From: Nitrospira sp.
GTDB taxonomy: Bacteria > Nitrospirota > Nitrospiria > Nitrospirales > Nitrospiraceae
DNA: 64,000 nucleotides
Direction of reading: 5' to 3'
Assembly (NCBI GenBank): GCA_024998685.1
Contig: JACOEH010000004.1
Span: 1-64,000, forward strand
Shown: positions 7,143 through 17,400 of the stretch, piece by piece
Layout: every line of letters begins with the position of its first letter
Position numbering within the stretch: position 1 is the stretch's first letter
Program-made: the position numbers and the translations under genes
The notes under the pieces: model-generated
Database searches by the model: none
What the model saw: the letters and a program-made list of their open reading frames with translations, nothing else
Told to the model about the DNA's origin: nothing

Positions 7143-10019
7143 ATGTCCGGCAAGCATGTGCTGGCGACGTATCGTCTTCAACTCAATCCCGATTTCGGAT
7201 TCCGCCGTGCGCGTGAAGTCGCCGCATATCTGCACGACCTCGGCATCACGCATTGTTACAGTTCATCCATTCTCGCCGCGATGCCGGGCAGCACGCATGG
7301 CTACGATGTCATCGATCCCTCGCGTGTGAATCCGGAACTGGGTACGGAAGAGGAATTCCAGTCGTGGTGCCGCAGTTTGCATGACCGCGGCATGGGGCTG
7401 ATTCTGGACGTCGTTCCCAACCACATGGGGATTGCCGATGCACTGAATCGGTGGTGGTACGACGTGCTGGAAAACGGATCGTCATCCCGTTATGCAGCCG
7501 CTTTCGATATCGACTGGCGTCCGCTCAAGCGGGAATTGCACAACAAGGTTTTGCTTCCGATCTTATCGGATCACTACGGTGTCGTGCTGGAGAATCAGGA
7601 TATTGCCGTCGCTTACGAAGAGGACCGGTTTGTGGTCCGCTATGGAGCCTGCCGCCTACCGCTCGCCCCAAAATCGTGGAGCACCGTTTTGTCGTACGGA
7701 CTCGATGCGTTGTTGTCTGAGGGCATGGCGCAGGCCGACAGTGAAGGGCTCACGGAACTGCAAAGCATTTTGACGGCCATTCGGCATCTTCCCGATCGTG
7801 AAGACAGCGCACCGGATGAGCGGGAGGAGGGCGAGAGGGAAAAAGAAGTCATCCGTAAACGGATCGCCATGCTCATGGCGCACCATCAACGAATCGCGGC
7901 ATTTGTTCAGAACAACCTTCGCCTCTTTAACGGCACCGCCGGAGAACCATGCAGCTTTAATCTGCTGGACGAGTTGCTCAATCAACAGGCCTATCGGTTG
8001 GCATCGTGGAAAGTCGCCTCCGAGGAAATCAATTACCGACGATTTTTTGATATTAACGAGCTTGCCGCGATTCGTGTGGAAGAGGGTTCAGTGTTCGACG
8101 CGACCCATGAAGTCATTTTTAAACTCCTTCGGGACGGCACGGCGACGGGAGTGAGAATCGATCATGTCGACGGCCTGTACGATCCCGGTGGATACCTTCA
8201 ACACCTGCAGAGCTGGGCAAGGCGTGAATTGATCGGCGGTTCGTCGGCAGAGCGGCCGCTGTTTGTTGTGGTGGAAAAAATACTCGGACTCGATGAACCG
8301 CTGCCCCAGTCCTGGCCTATCGAGGGGACCACGGGATATGAGTTTCTCAATACGGTCAACGGATTATTCGTAGACCATACGCGAGAGCGAGCCTTCAGTG
8401 ATCTCTATCGGCGCATAACCAAGCGTTCCCAGCTCTATGCCGATATGGTCTACGAGGCAAAACAACTTATCATGCGGGCCTCCATGGCGAGCGAGATCAA
8501 CGTGCTCGGCCATCAGCTCAATCTTCTGTCCGAGAAAGATCGACGATCGAGAGACTTCACGCTGAATAGTCTGACGAATGCCATTCGAGAAATCATCGCT
8601 TGTTTCCCCGTGTATCGGACGTATGTGACGGTGGGGACGGAGCCGGTCAGTGAGCGGGATAAATCGTTCATCCATCGGGCGGTGGCTCAAGCCAAACGGC
8701 GAAATCCCACCATCGGCGGTGAGGTCTTCGACTTTATACGGGGTCTTCTTTTGAAGGAATGCCGTCCTGAGTGTGATAAAGCCCATGAGTACGAACGTTT
8801 TGTCATGAAATTTCAGCAGACGACGAGTCCTGTGACGGCCAAGGGAATCGAAGATACCGTGTTTTACCGATATAACCGGCTCTTGTCCCTCAACGAAGTA
8901 GGAGGAGAACCGCAACGATTCGGCATCGCTCCGGAGGTCTTCCATCGTCGCATGGTCGACCGACAAGCCCGGTGGCCGAAAGGGCTTTCGGCCACTGCGA
9001 CCCACGATACCAAGCGGGGGGAAGATGTGCGTGCCAGATTGAATGTGTTGTCCGAAATACCCGACGAATGGAAAACCCGTGTGACCAGATGGATGAAGCT
9101 GAACGCCAAACATCGCGTCAAGCAGGAAAGCGAGGAGATCCCGGAGGCCAACGATGAATACCTACTCTATCAAACGCTCTTGGGCGCATGGCCGTTAGCG
9201 GATTTGCGCCCCGATGAACGCAGTGACTTCTGCACCCGCATGCAGCAGTATATGGAGAAGGCCATCCATGAGGCCAAGGTTCATACAAGCTGGGTCAATC
9301 CGAATCGCGAGTATGACGATGGGGTGCGGCGCTTTGTTCAGGCGATCCTCGACGACGGCCGTGCCAACAAATTCCTCGACGACTTCTTGCCGTTCAAGGA
9401 GCGGATCGCCGGCGCCGGTGTGGTCAACTCACTTGCGCAGACGATCCTCAAGGTGACGGCTCCGGGGACTCCTGATTTCTATCAAGGATCGGAACTGTGG
9501 GATTGGAATCTCGTGGACCCGGACAACCGACGGCCCGTCGACTATGCGCGACGACAGACACTCGTCCGGGAACTCAAGGACGTGCTCGAGCGGCCCGACC
9601 GGTTCGATGCCGTTCAGGACCTTGTGCGCCATTCGGCGGACGGCCGCATCAAACTGTACCTCATTTTGGCCGGCCTTCACTGTCGCCGGATGCATGCGGA
9701 CGTCTTTGAGCAGGGCCGATACGTGCCTCTGGAGGCAGAGGGACCTGAGGCGAAACATCTGCTCACCTTCGCGCGTCTCCATGGAACGCACACGGTGATG
9801 GTCGCTGTGCCGCGGCTTGTCGCCCTACGTTCCACGGAAGCGAAGGGCTCGATATGGGACGAGACATGGGTCATGATGCCTGCGGAATGGAAGGTGTCGC
9901 AGCTCCAGGACATTCTTACCGGACGTTCGATCGTTCCCGATTGCAAAGGAGAGCGTGATAGGGTGCGGGCCTCGGAACTCTTTGCCGCTTGTCCGGTGGG
10001 GGTTCTCGTCGGAAGCTGA
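7143..10019 (+). CDS. treY: Maltooligosyl trehalose synthase
   Basis: This 958-residue GH13 enzyme turns the reducing end of a maltodextrin into a trehalosyl unit. TreZ (33707) then releases the trehalose. Seen: YRLQLNPDFGF at the N-terminus, LDVVPNHMG (region I), GVRIDHVDGLYDP with the nucleophile Asp at about residue 340, VVEKILG with the acid Glu near 378, and ATHDTKRGEDVRARLNVLSE. Full length for the family. I chose ATG 7143 over the GTG just before it because GGAG is better spaced. The separation of treY from treZ by 24 kb is unusual, since the two are often adjacent. Confidence 0.97.
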   Translation: MSGKHVLATYRLQLNPDFGFRRAREVAAYLHDLGITHCYSSSILAAMPGSTHGYDVIDPSRVNPELGTEEEFQSWCRSLHDRGMGLILDVVPNHMGIADALNRWWYDVLENGSSSRYAAAFDIDWRPLKRELHNKVLLPILSDHYGVVLENQDIAVAYEEDRFVVRYGACRLPLAPKSWSTVLSYGLDALLSEGMAQADSEGLTELQSILTAIRHLPDREDSAPDEREEGEREKEVIRKRIAMLMAHHQRIAAFVQNNLRLFNGTAGEPCSFNLLDELLNQQAYRLASWKVASEEINYRRFFDINELAAIRVEEGSVFDATHEVIFKLLRDGTATGVRIDHVDGLYDPGGYLQHLQSWARRELIGGSSAERPLFVVVEKILGLDEPLPQSWPIEGTTGYEFLNTVNGLFVDHTRERAFSDLYRRITKRSQLYADMVYEAKQLIMRASMASEINVLGHQLNLLSEKDRRSRDFTLNSLTNAIREIIACFPVYRTYVTVGTEPVSERDKSFIHRAVAQAKRRNPTIGGEVFDFIRGLLLKECRPECDKAHEYERFVMKFQQTTSPVTAKGIEDTVFYRYNRLLSLNEVGGEPQRFGIAPEVFHRRMVDRQARWPKGLSATATHDTKRGEDVRARLNVLSEIPDEWKTRVTRWMKLNAKHRVKQESEEIPEANDEYLLYQTLLGAWPLADLRPDERSDFCTRMQQYMEKAIHEAKVHTSWVNPNREYDDGVRRFVQAILDDGRANKFLDDFLPFKERIAGAGVVNSLAQTILKVTAPGTPDFYQGSELWDWNLVDPDNRRPVDYARRQTLVRELKDVLERPDRFDAVQDLVRHSADGRIKLYLILAGLHCRRMHADVFEQGRYVPLEAEGPEAKHLLTFARLHGTHTVMVAVPRLVALRSTEAKGSIWDETWVMMPAEWKVSQLQDILTGRSIVPDCKGERDRVRASELFAACPVGVLVGS

Positions 10020-10136
10020 TGGCTTTCGCGATTGCAGTAGAAGCGTTCATAAAGAATGCAGGCTAGGGCATTACCGAGTAGTCGTTTCGAGTCGGCATGA
10101 TACGATCAAAACGGCTGAACGTAGTCGGAGGCTGCC

Positions 10137-10559
10137 GTGAGAGCTGAAGAAGAAACGCACACGACGAGGAACGGAATCATCGGGCTTCTCGGTGGGTTGA
10201 TCGGAGATGCCCGGACGTTGGTTCGCCAAGAGCTTCAACTGTTGCGGGATGAGGTTTTTTCGGAGATCGCCAAATTCCGCCAAGGAGTCGTCGCGATCGG
10301 AGTGGGAATAGGGTTCCTGGCCATGGGAGGGTTGTTTGCGCTGATCATGCTGGTGCACGCGCTCCATGAGTACGCGTCTCTTCCCTTATGGGCGTGCTAC
10401 GGGCTGATCGGCGTCGTTCTTCTTCTCATCGGCGCCGCGCTGCTGATCAATGCCAAACATTCATTGCAAACTTTTAATTTGATGCCGCACCGGACGTTGC
10501 GCTCAATGAAGGAAGACGCCCAATGGATCAAAGAGCAAGTATCGTCGAGCAAGACATAA
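10137..10559 (+). CDS. YqjE-like / phage-holin-3_6-type membrane protein
   Basis: The product has 140 residues. It starts with GTG after GGAGG at 5-nt spacing. The N-terminal amphipathic part (LIGDARTLVRQELQLLRDEV) is followed by two membrane helices (VVAIGVGIGFLAMGGLFALI and LWACYGLIGVVLLLIGAALL). This matches the YqjE/DUF1469-type holin-like family found on the inner membrane, often with YqjD/ElaB proteins and stress genes. The 3' end overlaps the next gene by 37 nt, which points to translational coupling. The precise role is unknown; lysis is unlikely for a chromosomal copy. Confidence 0.75.
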   Translation: MRAEEETHTTRNGIIGLLGGLIGDARTLVRQELQLLRDEVFSEIAKFRQGVVAIGVGIGFLAMGGLFALIMLVHALHEYASLPLWACYGLIGVVLLLIGAALLINAKHSLQTFNLMPHRTLRSMKEDAQWIKEQVSSSKT

Positions 10560-11140
10560 AAGATATCCTCGAAACCCGTCTCGAGATCGGCCGAAAGATA
10601 CAGTTGCTCGACGAAAAGGCACGCTATGAGCTGGAGAACATGAAGACGACCCTGTCCGGTATGGCCGGCAATGTGGCGGAGACGGGGAAAGCATTCATCG
10701 ACCAATCCGCACGGACGCTGAATCCGGTTCATCACATGAATGGACGTCCATGGGCGGCGCTCGCGGGGATGGTGTTGTTCGGTGTGGTGATCGGAATGTT
10801 CGAAAAGAGGTTTCGTCGAGCGAAAGTCTATCCCTATTATCCTCCCAAAGCACATGGAGTGCCGGTGATGCCTTCGGAAGGAGAAGAGAAGAGCGGAGAA
10901 ATCGAGTCCGGTGTCTATCCGTATTTTCCGGAAGGGCACCGGGAGGCCAACAGAAGCCGTTCCTCTTTTTCATCGGCCCTGTGGAACGATGTGAAAGCTG
11001 ATATTTCCGCTGAAATGCAGCGCTCGAAAGGCGCGCTGGGGTATGCCATTCGGGAATTTGCGCGGGATATGGCCAAAGAAGTCGTGCCGGTGATCCTGAG
11101 ATCTATGGGGCCGGCTCTATCACGTAGGTCCCGCCGATAG
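10523..11140 (+). CDS. Membrane protein, YqjD-like partner
   Basis: The product has 205 residues. A charged helical N-terminal part (IEVEQDIKDIL-like start, ETRLEIGRKIQLLDEKA) precedes one membrane segment (WAALAGMVLFGVVIGMFE). A proline/tyrosine-rich linker (VYPYYPPKAHGVPVMP) leads to a second helical region with EFARDMAKEVVPVILR. It overlaps the YqjE-like gene. The pair resembles the YqjD/YqjE pairing, in which a DUF883-type protein anchors ribosomes or other complexes to the membrane in stationary phase; that role is family knowledge and only suggestive here. Confidence 0.6.
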   Translation: MDQRASIVEQDIKDILETRLEIGRKIQLLDEKARYELENMKTTLSGMAGNVAETGKAFIDQSARTLNPVHHMNGRPWAALAGMVLFGVVIGMFEKRFRRAKVYPYYPPKAHGVPVMPSEGEEKSGEIESGVYPYFPEGHREANRSRSSFSSALWNDVKADISAEMQRSKGALGYAIREFARDMAKEVVPVILRSMGPALSRRSRR

Positions 11141-11457
11141 CGTTCGGCTCGTACCCACAGTTCGTGAATGCCAAGGCGGTTCGTTCTCATATGCTCGATC
11201 AGACGAGGGTGCTTCACGATATTGGTCGAGACGTGATGAGATGGAGGCTCCAACGTCTCATCACAGCCGTCAGGCTGGCCGGTCAAATCAGCGCAGCCGA
11301 AAGTTGGAACAAGAGGACACGACATTTCTGGTGCCGAATTCTCTATTGGTTGCCGATACGATTACGCTGCTGAAAGCATCGACCGCTTGGGCCCGGTCGT
11401 TCCTCCTCAACGGTTTGATGTCACGCCCAACGTTCTGACATGGAGAAGAGATCTCCG
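11141..11457. other. Intergenic stretch, nothing recognised
   Basis: A plus frame at 11164-11373 is basic and Arg/Trp-rich but has no ribosome site. I do not count it as a gene. Confidence 0.35.
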
Positions 11458-12336
11458 ATGCCGCGGGTTCTGTGGAAAGGAGCCATCAGTTTTGGACTTG
11501 TCCATATTCCTGTCGGACTCTACTCCGCTGAAAAGCGAAACAATTTCGATCTGACCATGTTGGATCGCCGTGATATGAAGCCCGTCGGCTTCAAGCGGTA
11601 CAACAAAGAGACAGGGGAAGAAGTACCCACGGATCAGATCGTCAAGGGGTACGAGTATGAAAAGGAACGCTATGTCGTTCTCACCGACGAAGATTTCCGC
11701 CGCGCGAACGTCGAAGCGACGCAGACGATCGATATCTTACGCTTCGTGGAGGGCCACGAGATTACTCCGATGTATTTTGAGACGCCCTATTACCTGGCTC
11801 CCGACCGGCGAGGGGAAAAGGGCTATGCGCTGTTGCGGGAAACATTGAAACACACGCACAAAGTCGGCGTCGCCAATGTCGTGATTCGCACACGCCAGTA
11901 TGTGGCGGCGCTGATCCCGGTGGACGATGTGATCGTTCTGAACACGCTACGGTATGCCGATGAGGTCAAGACCGCCGATGAGTTGGACGTTCCTCCGAAA
12001 AATGTAAAAGCCGCCGGCGTGACGGCGCGGGAGACCGATATGGCCGTGAAGCTCGTTGAGGAAATGACGGGCGACTGGAATCCCAAGGACTATCGCGATA
12101 CCTATCATGAGGATCTGCTCACGTTGATCGATAAACGGATCAAGACCGGAGAGACCGAGATCACCAGCACCACGGACGCTTCAGAAGCGGATGATGAGGA
12201 TCCAAACGGGGGGAACGTGGTCGATCTGATGGCATTGCTCAAGCGAAGCGTGCAGGATAAGGCGAAGGGACGACGGTTTTCCTCGACGCAGTCGAGAAAC
12301 GCTCGTTCAGATCGAACTCGACGCAAGATTGCTTGA
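11458..12336 (+). CDS. ku: Ku protein (bacterial NHEJ end-binding)
   Basis: This 292-residue Ku homologue forms a homodimeric ring on double-strand DNA ends. The N-terminus MPRVLWKGAISFGLVHIPV is diagnostic. Also seen are KPVGFKRYNKETGEEV, KGYEYEKERYVVLTDEDF and MYFETPYYLAP. The C-terminal tail is basic (RSDRTRRKIA), as in Ku proteins that recruit LigD. I set the start at ATG 11458, which follows GGAGAAGAG and matches the family N-terminus; the ATG 18 bp upstream is less likely. No ligD is within the window. Confidence 0.95.
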   Translation: MPRVLWKGAISFGLVHIPVGLYSAEKRNNFDLTMLDRRDMKPVGFKRYNKETGEEVPTDQIVKGYEYEKERYVVLTDEDFRRANVEATQTIDILRFVEGHEITPMYFETPYYLAPDRRGEKGYALLRETLKHTHKVGVANVVIRTRQYVAALIPVDDVIVLNTLRYADEVKTADELDVPPKNVKAAGVTARETDMAVKLVEEMTGDWNPKDYRDTYHEDLLTLIDKRIKTGETEITSTTDASEADDEDPNGGNVVDLMALLKRSVQDKAKGRRFSSTQSRNARSDRTRRKIA

Positions 12337-12656
12337 AGCTGCTTGTCCATCCTACCAGGCCTACTAGGAAACAGAAACTGCCGTGGGACTCTGCAGATAT
12401 CTTCTCTCGATCGCACTTTGTCGTGGACGAGTTGGGCGATGCCGGACAGCCTGTCCTTTCATACCCAAGCATCCGCAGGCGTTCCGAGATACGAACCCAC
12501 GCCTCGATTCTTACTAAGTAAGTATAATTTCTAGGAAAAAAGTAGTCCATTTGCGCAGAGCAATAACAGCGCTACAACTATGCGCATAAGGGCGCATAAT
12601 TTGCAGTCCACCTTGCGTCCTGTGTGCCGCTGTCAAATTTTAATGGAGGTATCTTT
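12337..12656 (+). promoter_or_regulatory. Leader region of the outer-membrane protein gene
   Basis: A perfect TATAAT lies at 12523-12528, about 130 bp before the start codon, without a clear -35. Downstream is a direct repeat GCGCATAA at 12582-12589 and 12592-12599 (10-bp period), possibly a protein site. AATGGAGG precedes the ATG at 12657. Confidence 0.4.
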
Positions 12657-13568
12657 ATGAAGAAGTGGATGGGAGGGGTTCTCATACCTGGAGTGCTCGG
12701 TGTCCTGGCCGGGGCCACGATATCGTATGCGCAGACCATCGTTCCTGATCGAACGATCGATTCCGACACGGGGGTCACGGTCCAACGCGATGGAGTCGTG
12801 CGCGATGGGGTCGTGGTGGAAGAGCGAGTGCCGCGTGATCGAGTCGTAGTGGAGGAACGTGTCGTGGAGCAAAGACATGAGGGCGAGTTCTATGTGGCCG
12901 GCTTCGGCGGATTTACGCTGGGGCAGGGTTTCTCGAACGTCAATGGAATAGGAACGCTGGCGACGCAAAATATAGGCAGCTTTGATACGGCCAACTCGGT
13001 GATATACGGTATGAAAGCCGGCTACTTCCTCCCTGCGCGATTGAATTGGCTGGGTTTTGAAGTGGAAGGGTTCAATACCACGCCGCATTTGAAGCAGCAA
13101 GACGGCTTGATTGGATCGAACCTTCGTGTGACCACGTTGGCTTTCAATGTTATTGCGAGAAAAAGACTAGGCTGCCGTGACGACAAGCGTGAACACTACG
13201 ATCGCATCCGCAACGCCACCTACGATAAGTATGGTCGGCATTACGAAAAGAACGGTCGGCATTATGATGGTTGGTCGCCGGAGGACGAGAACGACAGGTG
13301 TCCGCTACAAGTCTATGCCGGAGTCGGTCCGGCGATATTCTTTGCCCAGACGTCCAACGTCAACGGGCAGAGCAGTGATCTTGGTGAAGTCGGAGTGAAT
13401 TTTCTGAGCGGTGCGAAATATTTCGTGCACCGGAACGTGTCAATCTTCGGCGAGTATAAGTTTAACCATGCCGGTTTCGACTTTGCACGGGCTTATGGGG
13501 CCCAGTCCGGCATCCAGGGCAACTACAGTGCGAGCCACTTCGTGGGGGGGCTGGCGGTCCATTTTTAG
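12657..13568 (+). CDS. Outer-membrane beta-barrel protein
   Basis: The product has 303 residues with a signal peptide (MKKWMGGVLIPGVLGVLAGA, cleavage after SYA). Next is a repetitive acidic/basic stretch (RDGVVRDGVVVEERVPRDR), then alternating strands typical of an OmpA/OmpW-like barrel (EFYVAGFGGFTLGQGF, GMKAGYFLPARLNWLGFEVE, VYAGVGPAIFFAQ, FGEYKFNHAGFDF). It ends in SHFVGGLAVHF, with the terminal Phe used for outer-membrane assembly. A Cys-flanked, Tyr/Asp/Lys-rich insert of about 45 residues (GCRDDKREHYDRIRNATYDK and on, to NDRCPL) interrupts the barrel and is probably a surface loop. Ligand unknown. Confidence 0.8.
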   Translation: MKKWMGGVLIPGVLGVLAGATISYAQTIVPDRTIDSDTGVTVQRDGVVRDGVVVEERVPRDRVVVEERVVEQRHEGEFYVAGFGGFTLGQGFSNVNGIGTLATQNIGSFDTANSVIYGMKAGYFLPARLNWLGFEVEGFNTTPHLKQQDGLIGSNLRVTTLAFNVIARKRLGCRDDKREHYDRIRNATYDKYGRHYEKNGRHYDGWSPEDENDRCPLQVYAGVGPAIFFAQTSNVNGQSSDLGEVGVNFLSGAKYFVHRNVSIFGEYKFNHAGFDFARAYGAQSGIQGNYSASHFVGGLAVHF

Positions 13569-13623
13569 GGTTTGATCAGAAGGAAATGTGCGTGAGCCTT
13601 CAGTGAGACCTGACCTCGTTTGA

Positions 13624-13658
13624 AGCCGGAACCGACCTGTAACGGTCGGTTTCCGGCT
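13624..13658 (+). terminator. Hairpin after the outer-membrane protein gene
   Basis: A stem of about 14 bp with one bulge (13624-13637 with 13644-13658) and a 6-nt loop lies 55 bp after the stop. There is no U-tract. Confidence 0.5.
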
Positions 13659-14274
13659 GCCCGCCCCCGACTATCTTGTTTGGGAATTCAAAACAGTCCT
13701 TTGTAGACGGCGCAGGATCGGCAAGGATCCGGTGGGTCGGTGGAATCGAGGCGTCGTCGAAAATCCTCCGTTTCCGCGCCATGCCACACGTCGTTGACGC
13801 CGCGCTCATAGATATTCCCAAAGTGTGCGCGATCCGGCGCGGCGACGTTGCTCACCAAGGAAGCGGCGCTCGAAGAATTATATGGGGCAATTCAGGAGGC
13901 GGCGAGTTACGGGAAATCGCCGATTCCATCGTCGTTGGAATCTTGAAATGTCGCCCCATCGAGCCCGCAAGACGGCGTTCTTGTACCGGAAGATTCGGTC
14001 GCGTTCGTTCATGGCTTTCGATGGTTTTTTTATGTGGCTGGACGGCAAGTGTTCAGCCCGATTGCAAATCGGCCATGGCGAGTGCGATAGTCCTCCGGCG
14101 CAGGGCCATCGCCGATCGTAAAAAAGCTCCGCTTTCTTTCGAAAGCGGAGCTTTCCAGAACTTGCAATTTTTACATTGCTCTCATAACGTTTCCGCTATG
14201 TGTTCACAACGTTTCCACTGCAAGCTCTTATGTTCACCATACTCTGTACGATGACCGATTCATACAGGAAGCTC
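13659..14274. other. Long intergenic stretch with possible gene remnant
   Basis: A frame from about 13848 reads LLTKEAALEELYGAIQEAAS then YGKSPIPSSLES and a stop. It looks coding but has no ATG or ribosome site, so it may be a remnant of a small gene. The strong hairpin downstream at 14123 fits a former transcript ending there. The long open frame 13676-14254 has no protein-like pattern. Confidence 0.35.
14123..14154 (+). terminator. Perfect 14-bp hairpin
   Basis: Stem 14123-14136 with 14141-14154 and a TTTC loop. A-run on the left side and a short T-run on the right suggest a bidirectional terminator. It isolates the kinase operon from upstream transcription. Confidence 0.65.
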
Positions 14275-14340
14275 CCTAGGTGTGACTGGACAGTCGGCCA
14301 CCGTCGAAATCTTTCGATGTCTCCTAGGGACGGCCCTAGT
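14275..14340 (+). promoter_or_regulatory. Putative regulator sites: CCTAGG boxes upstream of the poly-HAMP kinase
   Basis: One CCTAGG at 14275-14280, and a pair CCTAGG (14323-14328), N6, CCTAGT (14335-14340) ending 64 bp before the ATG. The pair is essentially the same as the one before treZ (33630-33647). A CACTACA-like -10 candidate follows about 19 bp after CCTAGT. Confidence 0.5.
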
Positions 14341-14404
14341 TCTGTTTTGTCGTTCATTTCACTACAACGCAGATGCTGAATGAGGGCGGGAACGGTTCGT
14401 AGCT

Positions 14405-17400
14405 ATGTCTGAAAAACATGCAAAAACGAAGTCATCCGTGAATCACAGCCTCAGTGAAGAAACTCTGGACCCGAGAGTGTTGCTGCAAGTCTTGAAGTCG
14501 ATTAGGCGGGGAGACTTAACCGTGCAGGTGCCTGTCGAGTGGACGGGAATCGGCGGCAAGATCGCCGACGAATTGAGCTCAATTATCGAGCAAAACGGCA
14601 AAATCATCGAGGAAATCAAGCAGGTCAGTCATGCCGTGGGCAAGAAGGGGCGCCTTTCCGAGCGGGTATCAATCCCGGATGCGTCAGGGGCCTGGAAATC
14701 GGAAATCGAAGCATTCAACGGACTCATCAACGATCTCGTTCGTCCCATGAACGACATGGCTCGTGTGATCGGCGGAGTGGCAAAGGGAGATCTGACGCAA
14801 ACCGTCGCGCTCGAGACGGATGATCATCATCTTAAAGGTGAATTTCTCAAGACCGCCAGGACGGTCAATGAAATGGTCCGTCAGCTCGACGCCTTTGCCG
14901 CAGAAGTGACGCGTGTCGCGCGGGAAGTGGGCACGGAAGGGAAGTTGGGCGGGCAGGCGATCGTGCCGGGTGTCGCCGGCACCTGGAAAGATCTGACCGA
15001 CAGCGTGAATTCCATGGCCAGCAACCTGACCGGCCAAGTGCGGAACATCGCCGACGTCACGATCGCGGTGGCGAACGGCGATCTCTCGAAGAAAATCACG
15101 GCCGACGTGCGCGGGGAGATTCTCCAACTCAAAGAAGCGATCAATACGATGGTGGACCAGCTGCGGAGCTTCGGGTCGGAAGTCACCCGGGTGGCCCGAG
15201 AAGTCGGCACGGAAGGCAAGTTGGGCGGGCAGGCGGTCGTGCCGGGTGTCGCCGGCACCTGGAAAGATCTGACCGACAGCGTGAATTCCATGGCCAGCAA
15301 CCTGACCGGCCAAGTGCGGAACATCGCCGACGTCACGATCGCGGTGGCGAACGGCGATCTCTCGAAGAAAATCACGGCCGACGTGCGCGGGGAGATTCTT
15401 CAACTCAAGGACACGATCAACACGATGGTGGATCAATTGCGGAGTTTCGCTGCGGAGGTCACCCGCGTGGCCCGTGAAGTCGGGACGGAAGGCAAGTTGG
15501 GCGGGCAGGCGCAGGTTCGCGATGTGAGCGGTGTCTGGAAAGATCTCACGGACAGCGTCAATTCCATGGCCAGCAATTTGACCGGCCAAGTGCGGAACAT
15601 CGCCGAAGTCACCACCGCCGTGGCCAGCGGCGATCTCTCGAAGAAAATCACGGCCGACGTGCGCGGGGAGATTCTCCAACTCAAAGAAGCGATCAATACG
15701 ATGGTGGACCAGCTGCGGAGCTTCGGGTCGGAAGTCACCCGGGTGGCCCGAGAAGTCGGCACGGAAGGCAAGTTGGGCGGGCAGGCGGTCGTGCCGGGTG
15801 TCGCCGGCACCTGGAAAGATCTGACCGACAGCGTGAATTCCATGGCCAGCAACCTGACCGGCCAAGTGCGGAACATCGCCGAAGTCACCACCGCGGTGGC
15901 GAACGGCGATCTCTCGAAGAAGATTACCGCCGACGTGCGCGGGGAGATTCTTCAACTCAAGGACACGATCAACACGATGGTGGATCAATTGCGGAGCTTC
16001 GCTGCGGAGGTCACCCGCGTGGCCCGTGAAGTCGGGACGGAGGGCAAACTGGGCGGGCAGGCGGTCGTGCCGGATGTCGCCGGCACCTGGAAAGACCTGA
16101 CCGATAATGTCAATTCCATGGCCAGTAATCTTACCAATCAGGTGCGGAACATCGCGGAAGTGACCACCGCGGTGGCGAACGGCGATCTCTCGAAGAAGAT
16201 TACCGCCGACGTGCGCGGAGAAATTCTCCAGCTCAAAGAAGCGATCAATACGATGGTGGACCAGCTGCGGAGCTTCGGCGCGGAAGTGACGCGGGTCGCG
16301 AGGGAAGTCGGGACGGAGGGGAAGCTGGGCGGGCAGGCGCAGGTTCGCGACGTGAGCGGTGTCTGGAAGGATCTGACCGAAAGCGTCAATTTGATGGCCG
16401 GCAATTTGACCGGGCAGGTCAGAAATATCGCGGACGTGACGATTGCCGTGGCGAACGGCGACCTGTCGAAAAAAATTACGGTCGACGTCCACGGCGAAAT
16501 TCTTCAATTGAAAGAAGCGATCAACACGATGGTGGATCAGCTCCGCAGTTTCGCCGCTGAAGTCACTCGGGTGGCGCGGGAAGTGGGGACGGAAGGCAAG
16601 TTGGGCGGGCAGGCGCAAGTCGGCGACGTCAGCGGTGTGTGGAAGGACCTGACCGACAGCGTCAATTCCATGGCCAGCAATTTGACCGGCCAGGTGCGGA
16701 ACATCGCCGAGGTCACGACCGCCGTGGCGAACGGCGATCTCTCGAAGAAGATCACGGTGGATGTCCGTGGCGAGATATTACAATTGAAGGACACCATCAA
16801 CACGATGGTGGATCAATTGAATGCTTTCGCGGCGGAAGTCACTCGGGTGGCGCGGGAAGTGGGGACGGAAGGCAAGTTGGGCGGCCAAGCGGCCGTTCCA
16901 GGTGTGGCCGGCACGTGGAAGGACTTGACCGACAGCGTGAATTCCATGGCCAGCAATTTGACCGGCCAAGTGCGGAATATTGCCGATGTCACCTTCGCCG
17001 TGGCCAGCGGTGATTTATCCAAAAAGATCACCGCGGATGTTCGCGGCGAGATACTACAGTTGAAAGAGGCCATCAACACGATGGTGGACCAGTTGCGAAG
17101 CTTCGGAGCGGAAGTGACGCGGGTTGCTCGTGAAGTCGGGACGGAAGGGAAGCTGGGCGGGCAGGCGGTCGTGCCGGGTGTCGCCGGTACCTGGAAGGAT
17201 CTGACCGACAACGTCAATGCGATGGCCAGCAACCTGACCGTGCAACTGCGGGACATGTCTAAAGTCGCCACGGCGATCGCAAACGGCGATTTGACGCGCA
17301 AGGTCACGGTCGATGTGCGTGGAGAGATTTTACAGATTAAAGACGTCATCAATCTCATGGTCGATCAACTCGGCGGATTTGCCTCCGAAGTCACCCGCGT

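Noticed and set aside
11164-11373. Small basic frame before Ku
   Set aside because: No ribosome site and biased Arg/Trp content typical of shadow frames.
13676-14254. Long plus-strand frame after the outer-membrane protein gene
   Set aside because: Composition is not protein-like, there is no ribosome site, and a terminator-type hairpin lies inside it.
14684-16618. A 644-codon open frame on the minus strand, with further long ones through 17878
   Set aside because: It mirrors the 276-bp repeat of the poly-HAMP kinase. The repeat keeps the opposite frame free of stops. No ribosome site or family similarity.
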